DNA of 5,276 nt from Psychrobacter sp. (GTDB lineage: Bacteria; Pseudomonadota; Gammaproteobacteria; Pseudomonadales; Moraxellaceae), in the NCBI GenBank assembly GCA_029256865.1, contig JARIEH010000254.1, positions 1 through 5,276 of the forward strand. Direction: 5' to 3'. A model generated the notes under the pieces. That model did no database searches, was not told the DNA's origin, and saw only the letters and a list, made by a program, of their open reading frames with translations. Both the position numbers and the translations under genes were made by a program. This document shows, in pieces, positions 1 to 4,826 of the stretch (position 1 is the stretch's first letter; every line of letters begins with the position of its first letter).

Positions 1-656
1 TTAAACAAATCATCTTCAAACTTAGGCAACTGACCCGTACCTTTTAAGCTTTCAGAATTGACGATATAAGGCACGTAAGTCTCAGTGTAGCCATACTTGA
101 TGGTATGGACATTGAGCATAAATTGAATCAACGCACGGTGCATTTGCGCTAACTGGCCTTTTAAGACGTTAAAACGGCTACCCGTAATCTTCGCGGCCGC
201 TTCAAAATCAAGCATACCCAAAGTCTCACCAATATGAGTATGGTCTTGAATCTCAAAGTCAAACGCGCGCGGTGTGCCCCATTTGCGTACTTCTAGGTTA
301 TCTTCTTCTGAATTACCTATTGGCGTACCAGCGGCTGGCAAATTCGGAATTTGTAAAGCAGCTTGAGTGATACACTCTTGTAGGGTGCGCAGCTCGTCTT
401 CAGCCGCTTTAATCTCACCGCTGACACTTTGCATCTCTGCCAATAATTCACTTGCATCTTCACCAGATTTTTTTAGCGCACCCACTTGTTTGGCACCCGC
501 ATTACGACGTGACTGCAACTCTTCTGTCTTCACTTGTAGCAATTTGCGCTCATTTTCGATGGTTTGCCAAAAACTCATGTCCAGCTCGTAACCACGAGTG
601 GCCAATTGCTGCTGTAATTCGCTTAAGTCGCCGCGTAATAGTTTTGGATCGATCAT
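1..656 (-). CDS. serS: Seryl-tRNA synthetase, N-terminal 218 codons (partial)
   Basis: SerRS is a cytoplasmic class II aminoacyl-tRNA synthetase that charges tRNA(Ser), and tRNA(Sec) where present, with serine. The frame opens with [11 protein letters not shown], the typical bacterial SerRS start. Residues about 28-100 are rich in Glu, Lys, Gln and Leu and form the antiparallel coiled-coil arm that grips the tRNA long variable arm. The conserved IPNLP (103-107), [12 protein letters not shown] (119-130), [14 protein letters not shown] (149-162) and GTGQLPKF (206-213) blocks follow. The window edge cuts the gene after FEDDLF, so the catalytic motifs 2 and 3 lie outside. The ATG at 656-654 is preceded by AGG eight bases upstream. 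The family is about 420-430 residues, so roughly half is visible. No frameshift or missing conserved residue is seen. The gene is transcribed divergently from the YcxB-like gene. Confidence 0.97.
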   Translation of the reverse strand, partial: MIDPKLLRGDLSELQQQLATRGYELDMSFWQTIENERKLLQVKTEELQSRRNAGAKQVGALKKSGEDASELLAEMQSVSGEIKAAEDELRTLQECITQAALQIPNLPAAGTPIGNSEEDNLEVRKWGTPRAFDFEIQDHTHIGETLGMLDFEAAAKITGSRFNVLKGQLAQMHRALIQFMLNVHTIKYGYTETYVPYIVNSESLKGTGQLPKFEDDLF

Positions 657-703
657 AGTATTTGCCTGTAGGGCTGAGTGTGAATAAGGAATTTAAACAA
701 AAG

Positions 704-731
704 ATAATAATAGTAAAGGAGTAAGGCTCAA
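704..731 (-). promoter_or_regulatory. Candidate sigma70 promoter for serS
   Basis: Read on the minus strand, TTGAGC (731-726) and TATTAT (709-704) are separated by 16 bases. They place a transcription start near 697 and a leader of about 40 bases before the serS ATG. Both hexamers are reasonable matches to TTGACA and TATAAT. The -10 lies in an ATT repeat, so a register shift of three bases is possible. This is a pattern match only. Confidence 0.42.
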
Positions 732-845
732 CTTAGCCCTAAATCCTTGCTTTGCTCCTAAGCGGGTCGTACAAGGATATTTTCGCTGCTATGATACCAA
801 GACCCAGCAGTTTTGACCATGTTTCTAATGGGTTTTCACGCGTTG

Positions 846-1025
846 CTATCTTGATTTTTGGTACTCTGGTTTTTCATACTCTGTCAATAACGCCCTGATA
901 CGCATTAGTTTCATACAATTCTTTTTACATTTAAAGCGCGCTGCTAGGTCAGATGGACTGTAGATATGTTTACTAATGCTGCAAATAAAAGCTAATAAGT
1001 GAAACGCCATGGTTATCTGTTTCAT
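846..1025 (-). CDS. Possible small ORF or gene remnant, 59 codons, unknown
   Basis: On the minus strand an ATG at 1025-1023 opens a 59-codon frame ending in TAG. It begins MKQITMAFHLLAFICSISKH, with a short hydrophobic stretch at residues 7-17. Next come YSPSDLAARF (22-31), which resembles the start of a helix-turn-helix, a CKKNC pair of cysteines (33-37) and a basic/acidic C-terminus ending EYQKSR. I do not recognise a family. Against it, no Shine-Dalgarno sequence precedes the ATG, a stop codon lies immediately upstream in frame, and its start falls inside the candidate promoter of the opposite gene. In its favour, the composition reads like protein rather than AT-rich noise. It may be a fragment of a decayed regulator, or chance. 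Confidence 0.2.
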   Translation of the reverse strand: MKQITMAFHLLAFICSISKHIYSPSDLAARFKCKKNCMKLMRIRALLTEYEKPEYQKSR

Positions 1026-1048
1026 TTAGGGGTACTTTTCGGTAAGAT
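1020..1048 (+). promoter_or_regulatory. Candidate promoter for the YcxB-like gene
   Basis: TTTCAT (1020-1025) and TAAGAT (1043-1048) are 17 bases apart, giving a leader of about 80 bases to the ATG at 1137. The hexamers are moderate matches to the sigma70 consensus. A weaker alternative is TTTACT (969-974) with TAATAA (993-998) at 18-base spacing. Confidence 0.3.
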
Positions 1049-1061
1049 AAGCGCATATCTT
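1044..1061. repeat. Inverted repeat AAGATA-N6-TATCTT
   Basis: Two perfect 6-base arms flank the 6-base centre AGCGCA, whose inner GCGC is itself self-complementary. The left arm overlaps the candidate -10 of the YcxB-like gene. The 18-bp dyad has the size of a dimeric repressor operator. No regulator can be named from it, and it could be chance. Confidence 0.3.
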
Positions 1062-1136
1062 CTAATTCACTTCTAGCTAGTCATGACATCACTCATCACG
1101 CCTAGCGCTTTTCAATTGAGTATCTGAGAAACCTTT

Positions 1137-1796
1137 ATGGCCTTGTACCCTTATACCCTACAACCGATTGCCTTAAATCTAACCGAGGCCGAATTTCACC
1201 AAGCACAATATGAGCTATTTGCCAGTGCCAGTCCTTCTTTTGGTCTATCTGGTCTTAAGACAAAAGAATGGATCATTATGGCAATAGTTGTGGTACTCGC
1301 AATTGCAGGACTGGTCTTTGTCACAGGCTATTCAACGATTATCTTTTGGGTAATGTTGGCATCAGTGGTGATTTACCTCTTAGTTCGTACGCTTGGTTTT
1401 AAATGGTATGTAAAAAGAGAGTTTGACAAACAAGTCGCTGAGCAGGAAATGCCCGATGAGATGCGTCAGATGAAGTTGGGGGTGCAAAAACACGGCTTAG
1501 TCATGGCAATGCCAGTCAACCAACCAGATCTTATGCAAAATCCGCAAATGCGCGGTATGCAGATGCGCGCAGGTTCAACCCAACAAGCAGTAATTCCTTG
1601 GACAGCAGTGAAAAGTTGGGATGAGACTGAGGACTATATTTTTATGATGTTTGAGATGAAGGGTCAACAAGGCAGTCAGATTGTCCCTAAACGCCTAAAA
1701 GCACAAAAATTTCCTATCGATACGGTACGCCAGCACTTAATGGAAGTCATTCCCGTTAAAGGTTTAAACCCTGAAAACTTGCAGCCACCTGTATAA
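1137..1796 (+). CDS. YcxB-like membrane protein with Met-rich insert
   Basis: A 219-residue inner-membrane protein of the YcxB-like type (uncharacterised; no biochemical role is established). A soluble N-terminus (1-43) contains NLTEAEFHQAQYELF. Two transmembrane helices form a hairpin at about 45-64 and 67-84, followed by the basic stretch FKWYVKREF. The cytoplasmic C-terminal part has the family hallmarks IPWTAVKSWDETEDYIFMMF (153-172) and a VPKR motif (183-186). Between them, residues 105-143 carry nine methionines with several Gln, Asn and Pro. This looks like an insertion relative to the usual short beta-hairpin layout. The ATG is preceded only by a weak GAGA eight bases upstream. The gene appears to stand alone: serS is divergent and dps starts 386 bp downstream after its own promoter. 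No clear terminator follows it. The family assignment comes from the domain layout and the PW/PKR motifs. Confidence 0.85.
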   Translation: MALYPYTLQPIALNLTEAEFHQAQYELFASASPSFGLSGLKTKEWIIMAIVVVLAIAGLVFVTGYSTIIFWVMLASVVIYLLVRTLGFKWYVKREFDKQVAEQEMPDEMRQMKLGVQKHGLVMAMPVNQPDLMQNPQMRGMQMRAGSTQQAVIPWTAVKSWDETEDYIFMMFEMKGQQGSQIVPKRLKAQKFPIDTVRQHLMEVIPVKGLNPENLQPPV

Positions 1797-1894
1797 TGCA
1801 TGGTAAGTCTCTTTTTATAGTCTAATAAGCACAAAAAAAGCAGCTTGATAGGTATTGGTTTAAAAAATAAATCATAATATTATATTTATCAAAA

Positions 1895-1923
1895 TTAACT
1901 TATGCATGATGATTTGCTATAAT
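1895..1923 (+). promoter_or_regulatory. Strong candidate promoter for dps
   Basis: TTAACT (1895-1900), a 17-base spacer and a perfect TATAAT (1918-1923) are preceded by TG at the extended -10 position (TGCTATAAT). Transcription would start near 1930 and give a leader of about 250 bases before dps. A closer promoter is not obvious: TTGACT at 2112-2117 has no -10 at acceptable spacing. Confidence 0.6.
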
Positions 1924-1962
1924 AACAAGTACTGAAAGAAGGGCTTTAAAAGATTAAGTTTG

Positions 1963-2055
1963 TGTAAATAAAATCCAATTAAATGAAGCTCGACTTAATA
2001 ATTTTTTTGTTAACTCAGAACTCAGCCCTTATTTACATTATTATTTATTTACATT
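1963..2055. repeat. Direct and inverted TTTATTTACA motifs in dps leader
   Basis: TTATTTACATT occurs twice as a direct repeat (2029-2039 and 2045-2055), offset by 16 bases. The reverse complement TGTAAATAAA lies at 1963-1972 and pairs exactly with 2044-2053. The copies could be binding sites for an unknown regulator, or could form an AU-rich stem in the leader RNA. They could equally reflect low-complexity sequence. Confidence 0.35.
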
Positions 2056-2182
2056 GTTACTTTATAAGGTTCAAAGGCTGCATTATATTAATGAACATAG
2101 TAATAAAGTTTTTGACTTGCTACACTGCAAACCTTCTTCAACTAATATTTTATAACAACACTCAAACTATAAGGATAATATT

Positions 2183-2668
2183 ATGAGTAATACCAATAAT
2201 GCTACTAATCAAATCGGACTAGAAAAAGCAGATATGAGCGAAGTAATCACTAAGCTAAACAGTCTGCTATCAAGCTATCATATCTTCTATATCAACGTAC
2301 GTGGTTATCACTGGAACGTGAAATGTGAACACTTTTTCTCACTACATCAGCAGTTTGAAGATCTGTACACCAACCTACAAGTAGAGATTGATGAAATTGC
2401 TGAGCGCATTTTGACGTTAGGTGGCACACCTCTACATGCTTATAGTGACTTCGCACAACATACTAGTATTCAAGAAGATAAAAATGTCAAAGATGGCAAT
2501 GCTTGTATGAAAGGTGCGGTCAGTGGGCTGCAAGCGCTGATCGAAGAGCAGCGTGAAGTGTCAGCATTGGCAGAAAAAGCAGAAGACCAAGGTACTGCTG
2601 ATCTTGTCGACGACTATGTACAACAGCAAGAAAAGCTGGTTTGGATGTACAACGCTTTTTTAGGTTAA
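2183..2668 (+). CDS. dps: Dps-family DNA-binding ferritin-like protein
   Basis: Dps proteins form 12-subunit cytoplasmic shells that oxidise Fe(II), usually with hydrogen peroxide, and store the iron, protecting DNA from Fenton damage. The 161-residue product has the full inter-subunit ferroxidase ligand set: H43 in YHWNVK, H55 in LHQQF, E59, D70 and E74 in EIDEIAERI. It also has the conserved LGG after helix B and the WMYNAFLG C-terminal motif. The HWxVK...HFFxLH pattern is closer to the Gram-positive/NapA-like Dps type than to E. coli Dps. The N-terminal tail (1-20) is Asn/Thr-rich with one Lys, and the protein stops right after the last helix. Neither end has the Lys/Arg-rich tail that binds DNA in E. 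coli Dps, so protection may not involve direct DNA binding (inference). AAGGA seven bases before the ATG is a good ribosome binding site. The gene is probably monocistronic, between its own promoter and a strong terminator. Confidence 0.96.
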   Translation: MSNTNNATNQIGLEKADMSEVITKLNSLLSSYHIFYINVRGYHWNVKCEHFFSLHQQFEDLYTNLQVEIDEIAERILTLGGTPLHAYSDFAQHTSIQEDKNVKDGNACMKGAVSGLQALIEEQREVSALAEKAEDQGTADLVDDYVQQQEKLVWMYNAFLG

Positions 2669-2696
2669 TAACCAGACATCAATAGCCTGTTATTAA
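2665..2696. repeat. Inverted repeat at the dps stop codon
   Basis: TTAATAAC (2665-2672) and GTTATTAA (2689-2696) are perfect 8-base arms around a 16-base loop, and the dps TAA lies in the left arm. The stem is AT-rich and has no following T-run, so it is not the terminator. It could influence mRNA 3'-end stability. Confidence 0.3.
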
Positions 2697-2738
2697 ATGA
2701 ATTATTGTTTGGTTTAAAACCTCATCTCTAATACGTCT

Positions 2739-2795
2739 AATACTAAGTAATAAAAAAAGCACCTTATTAAGGTGCTTTTTTTATTGCTTAGTATT
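2739..2795. terminator. Bidirectional rho-independent terminator, 28-bp stem
   Basis: The arms 2739-2766 and 2768-2795 are complementary over 28 positions with a single U-G wobble (C-A mismatch when read from the minus strand). One base, T2767, lies at the exact centre. The core is GCACCTTA/TAAGGTGC flanked by seven A and seven T, so either direction gives a GC-containing hairpin followed by a U-tract. It lies between the convergent dps and DUF2057 genes, 71 and 46 bases from their ends, and should terminate both. Confidence 0.9.
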
Positions 2796-2840
2796 TACTC
2801 GCCATCGCTTCAATTCAACATCATTGGCAAAACCAACTTT

Positions 2841-3521
2841 CTACTGCTGAATCCATTGACGAATCTTTTCACGTTCAATAGGAGTAGCCTTGAGCCACAG
2901 CTGCATAAACTGATCTAAGGTAGTTGCAGAAGCCGTCGTGCTAGAGGTTTGGGTCACGACTGTTTGATTGGTTGTTGATGATTGATCTAGGGCAGCAATC
3001 GCACGCTGATTTTGAATTTGAGCGTCACCACCGCCACTGAATACACCGCCAAGTGCATTACCTAGTCCTGAAAATAAACCACCCCCACTAGAGACGCTTT
3101 TCTGACTTGCAATGACTGTATTGCCTTGTTGTATGGCTAGAGTTGGACTCTCTGCGTACTCTTTTGCTGCCGTATATTCTTCTGGTTGGTTAGGCATCGT
3201 TAGGCGATACGTTTGATTGTCCATCATTTCTGCCGCTACACTGACGTTTCCTGAACGCAGATAATCATGTTCATCATGGCGCAAGTTATATAAACGATCG
3301 TATTTAGCAGTAATAACATGCTTACCTGGCTGCAAAGTAAACTCTTTCGTCAATGGTTGAAAGAGGCTTTGTTTGAGCTCTTGACCATTAATGGCAGTCA
3401 CTTTGATATTGTCATCAATCAGCAGAGTCACTGCTGCATGAGAAAGCATTGATATTGAGCTTGCGCCAATTAACAGCGTAGTAGTGGCTAGCTTTTTGAG
3501 CAAAGAGGCAGGTTTTTTCAT
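2841..3521 (-). CDS. Secreted DUF2057 family protein
   Basis: A 226-residue exported protein. Residues 1-29 are a signal peptide: KKPASLLKK basic end, hydrophobic core LATTTLLIGASSISML, and an SHA cleavage site near 29/30. The conserved DUF2057 region follows at about 31-110, including VTLLIDDNIKVTAINGQ, the LQPGKHVITAKYDRLY block, and the V-S-V-A-A-E...YRL beta strands. This family includes E. coli YccT, reported as the curli-assembly inhibitor CsgI; a similar role here is not shown and no curli genes are in view. Residues 146-165 are Gly-rich, 180-201 form a Ser/Thr/Gln linker, and the C-terminus (202-226) is an amphipathic helix containing WLKATPIEREKIRQW, usual for the family. AGGA lies six bases before the ATG. 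No membrane segment other than the signal is seen, so a periplasmic or surface location is likely. It lies 126 bp downstream of hda with its own promoter candidate. Confidence 0.88.
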   Translation of the reverse strand: MKKPASLLKKLATTTLLIGASSISMLSHAAVTLLIDDNIKVTAINGQELKQSLFQPLTKEFTLQPGKHVITAKYDRLYNLRHDEHDYLRSGNVSVAAEMMDNQTYRLTMPNQPEEYTAAKEYAESPTLAIQQGNTVIASQKSVSSGGGLFSGLGNALGGVFSGGGDAQIQNQRAIAALDQSSTTNQTVVTQTSSTTASATTLDQFMQLWLKATPIEREKIRQWIQQ

Positions 3522-3559
3522 GAGATATCCTATCTATGTAGATGTTGAGAGTCTATGGT

Positions 3560-3587
3560 TCTATAGTGAGGGTTCTATATTAAGCAA
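3560..3587 (-). promoter_or_regulatory. Candidate promoter for the DUF2057 gene
   Basis: On the minus strand TTGCTT (3587-3582) and TATAGA (3565-3560) are 16 bases apart, giving a leader of about 30 bases. The -10 is part of a 9-base direct repeat, TATAGAACC, present twice at a 14-base offset (plus-strand 3557-3565 and 3571-3579). That could be an operator or chance. No terminator separates this gene from hda, so read-through is also possible. Confidence 0.4.
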
Positions 3588-3647
3588 GTTTGGCAAGAAA
3601 GGTGTTGGATGTTGCCTCTAAGCCTTTTTAACTGACATTCAAAGTGC

Positions 3648-4451
3648 TTAAAAATCTAACGACATCGTATGATTATCATGGCTGGCCGTTTTATGGTCAT
3701 TTTGTGTTTCCTGAGTGATATCAGCAAGTTCAGCGACCAGTGTCTGCTCATCGATAGTACGCAAGGCATCACTAATAACAGCCTTAGATATATTACTACG
3801 TCCAAGATTAGAAAACATCGGCTGAATATAATTGAGTACTTCCATCATTGCGCCGATGCGGTGCGGACCATCATTGAGTAAGTGATCGATAATACGCTCA
3901 TCAAACTGCCAACCACGCCGACGTAAAATAGACTGTAGTAATGCTTGGCGATCCGCCAAATCGTGACCATTTGGCACTTTAAAAGCAGGTGCTTGTGACA
4001 AACGGCTTAGTAGGTCTGTTAACTGGAAAGGCAATTCACCGGCAGGCTTATTGGCTGCAAATATTAATTGACGCTGCCCTTCACGGCTACGATTAATCAG
4101 GTGAAACAAAGCTTCTTGCCACTCGGCGCTATGCTCGAGCACCTCTATATCATCAATAGCGATGACATCAAAGTTCTCTAAAGAGGACAATACATTGACA
4201 TCAGTATGTATGAGCTCATTGAGTGACAAGCAAATCGCTGATTTATCCATATCCAGAAACGATTCGCAAATAGCAGATAAAAGGTGAGATTTGCCAGTAG
4301 CAGGGCTACCGAATAGGTATAGTTGACGAATCAGTCCGACATGCAACTGTCGCACTGCATCAATAATTGACATCCAACCTGGACCGGAAAAGTCACTGAG
4401 ACTCGCATCATGCTTGATGTCCAGATTGAGACTTAGCTGCGCTTCTGCCAT
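3648..4451 (-). CDS. hda: Hda, DnaA regulatory inactivator (AAA+)
   Basis: Hda binds the DNA-loaded sliding clamp and stimulates ATP hydrolysis by DnaA, preventing re-initiation at oriC. The 267-residue product starts MAEAQLSLNL; QLSLNL (5-10) is the clamp-binding motif, and its position supports this start. The AAA+ domain shows Walker A GSPATGKS (48-55), Walker B VIAIDDIEVL (96-105), WQEALFHLINR (111-121), sensor 1 LIFAANKP (129-136), the arginine finger R150 in LLSRLSQAP, and sensor 2 R198 in GPHRIGAMMEVL. The DnaA DNA-binding domain IV is absent, which separates Hda from DnaA itself. Compared with the roughly 235-250 residues usual for Hda, the C-terminus has an additional polar tail (about 241-267, rich in Asp, His, Thr and Asn). 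The Walker A Lys is canonical, whereas E. coli Hda has Arg there (from memory). The Shine-Dalgarno is weak. Neighbouring an AI-2E family permease is a known gammaproteobacterial arrangement. Confidence 0.93.
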   Translation of the reverse strand: MAEAQLSLNLDIKHDASLSDFSGPGWMSIIDAVRQLHVGLIRQLYLFGSPATGKSHLLSAICESFLDMDKSAICLSLNELIHTDVNVLSSLENFDVIAIDDIEVLEHSAEWQEALFHLINRSREGQRQLIFAANKPAGELPFQLTDLLSRLSQAPAFKVPNGHDLADRQALLQSILRRRGWQFDERIIDHLLNDGPHRIGAMMEVLNYIQPMFSNLGRSNISKAVISDALRTIDEQTLVAELADITQETQNDHKTASHDNHTMSLDF

Positions 4452-4471
4452 GAATCATCAACTCGGTTCGC

Positions 4472-4497
4472 GTAATACAATAGATAAGTAATACAAT
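4472..4497. repeat. Direct repeat GTAATACAAT x2 upstream of hda
   Basis: The 10-base sequence occurs at 4472-4481 and 4488-4497, a 16-base offset. The shorter reverse complement ATTGTATT lies at 4601-4608. The pair sits 20-46 bases before the hda ATG, downstream of the predicted start site, where a bound protein could block transcription. No DnaA box (TTATCCACA-like) is seen in it. Confidence 0.35.
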
Positions 4498-4537
4498 GAA
4501 ATAAAAAAGCCAAACTTCAAACCAATTTTAAAATTTT

Positions 4538-4566
4538 ATTATATAAACTTGTGGTCTTTATCTACA
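4538..4566 (-). promoter_or_regulatory. Candidate promoter for hda
   Basis: A perfect TATAAT (4543-4538 on the minus strand) lies 17 bases after TGTAGA (4566-4561), a poor -35. The leader would be about 80 bases. This would let hda be transcribed apart from the permease. The surroundings are AT-rich, so a chance -10 is possible. Confidence 0.35.
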
Positions 4567-4608
4567 GCACTTTCAACCAACAACGTATAAACATTCTTAT
4601 ATTGTATT

Positions 4609-4782
4609 TTATCGTCCATACCTATATGACTCAGTGAGAGCCAATACAGTAGTTGCTAGCATAATAAGCACTGCGCCTATATATACCATACTTACAAAAT
4701 GACTGACAAGTCTTTTACCGTTAATATCTTACTTTAAATCACGTCTCATTATCGTAAGCCCTAAATATTGACGCCATTTGGC
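4609..4782 (-). pseudogene. Interrupted small membrane protein frame, unknown family
   Basis: Read on the minus strand from 4782, one frame gives AKWRQYLGLTIMRRDLK, then an in-frame TAA (4731-4729). It continues DINGKRLVSHFVS and then MVYIGAVLIMLATTVLAL, ending TESYRYGR and TAA (4611-4609). Without the TAA this would be a protein of about 57 residues: a basic N-terminus, one hydrophobic helix (about 20 residues) and a short polar tail, typical of small single-helix membrane proteins. Possible starts are the ATG at 4749-4747 (AGGG nine bases upstream, only six codons before the TAA) and the ATG at 4689-4687 (26 codons, no clear ribosome binding site). No start precedes the first 17 codons. I do not recognise a family. 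It may be a decayed gene, a short 26-codon gene, or a chance frame. Confidence 0.28.
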
Positions 4783-4826
4783 TTATCTTTATTTGCTATA
4801 TCTCATTTACTTAAGGCAAAAAACAT

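Larger units (their letters stand above)
657..1136. other. 480-bp divergent intergenic region
   Basis: This gap separates the divergent serS and YcxB-like genes. It holds the serS promoter candidate near the left end, a candidate promoter for the rightward gene at 1020-1048, and one unassigned minus-strand ORF (846-1025). A short hairpin-like sequence, GGCT-CAACTT-AGCC, lies at 725-738 and overlaps the serS -35. I see no tRNA, known small RNA or riboswitch fold. The gap is longer than expected for two ordinary promoters, so a decayed gene or small RNA could be present. Confidence 0.5.
1797..2182. other. 386-bp AT-rich gap and long dps leader
   Basis: This stretch is markedly more AT-rich than the flanking genes. 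It holds a near-consensus promoter (1895-1923), repeated TTATTTACATT motifs, and a 67-codon plus-strand frame (1983-2186) overlapping the dps start by ATGA. That frame lacks a ribosome binding site and is mostly Ile, Leu, Tyr and Phe, as expected for translated AT-rich DNA, so I do not call it a gene. I see no convincing terminator for the YcxB-like gene here. Confidence 0.6.
4452..4826. other. 375-bp gap between permease and hda
   Basis: This gap lies between two genes pointing the same way. It is AT-rich overall, with a somewhat more GC-rich patch at about 4620-4690. That patch coincides with an interrupted small membrane-protein frame (4609-4782, minus). The hda-proximal part has a candidate promoter, two copies of ATTGTATTAC and the palindrome AATTTTAAAATT (4524-4535). 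I see no strong terminator after the permease. TAAGCC/GGCTTA arms at 4755-4760 and 4780-4785 could form a weak stem without a U-tract. Confidence 0.5.

Noticed and set aside
367..658. Two plus-strand ORFs inside the first 660 bases
   Set aside because: Antisense shadows of the clearly coding serS frame, with no recognisable domain.
1801..1850. Terminator after the YcxB-like gene around the A-rich stretch
   Set aside because: Only 4-base AAGC/GCTT arms around a 12-base loop and no T-run in the right orientation.
1862..1890. Possible Fur box around the ATAATATTAT palindrome upstream of dps
   Set aside because: The palindrome is even-centred and does not align to the 19-bp GATAAT-type consensus beyond what AT-rich sequence gives.
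1983..2186. 67-codon plus-strand ORF ending at the dps start
   Set aside because: No ribosome binding site, and a composition dominated by Ile, Leu, Tyr and Phe, as expected from translating AT-rich spacer. Kept only as a note in the leader finding.
3669..3881. 70-codon plus-strand ORF
   Set aside because: Antisense shadow of the C-terminal part of hda.
4499..4525. Mirror repeat GGTTTGAAGTTTGG followed by T6 as a terminator
   Set aside because: Mirror symmetry does not form a hairpin and no complementary arms are present.
4524..4535. AATTTTAAAATT palindrome before hda
   Set aside because: Pure A/T palindromes of this length are expected by chance in such AT-rich spacer.
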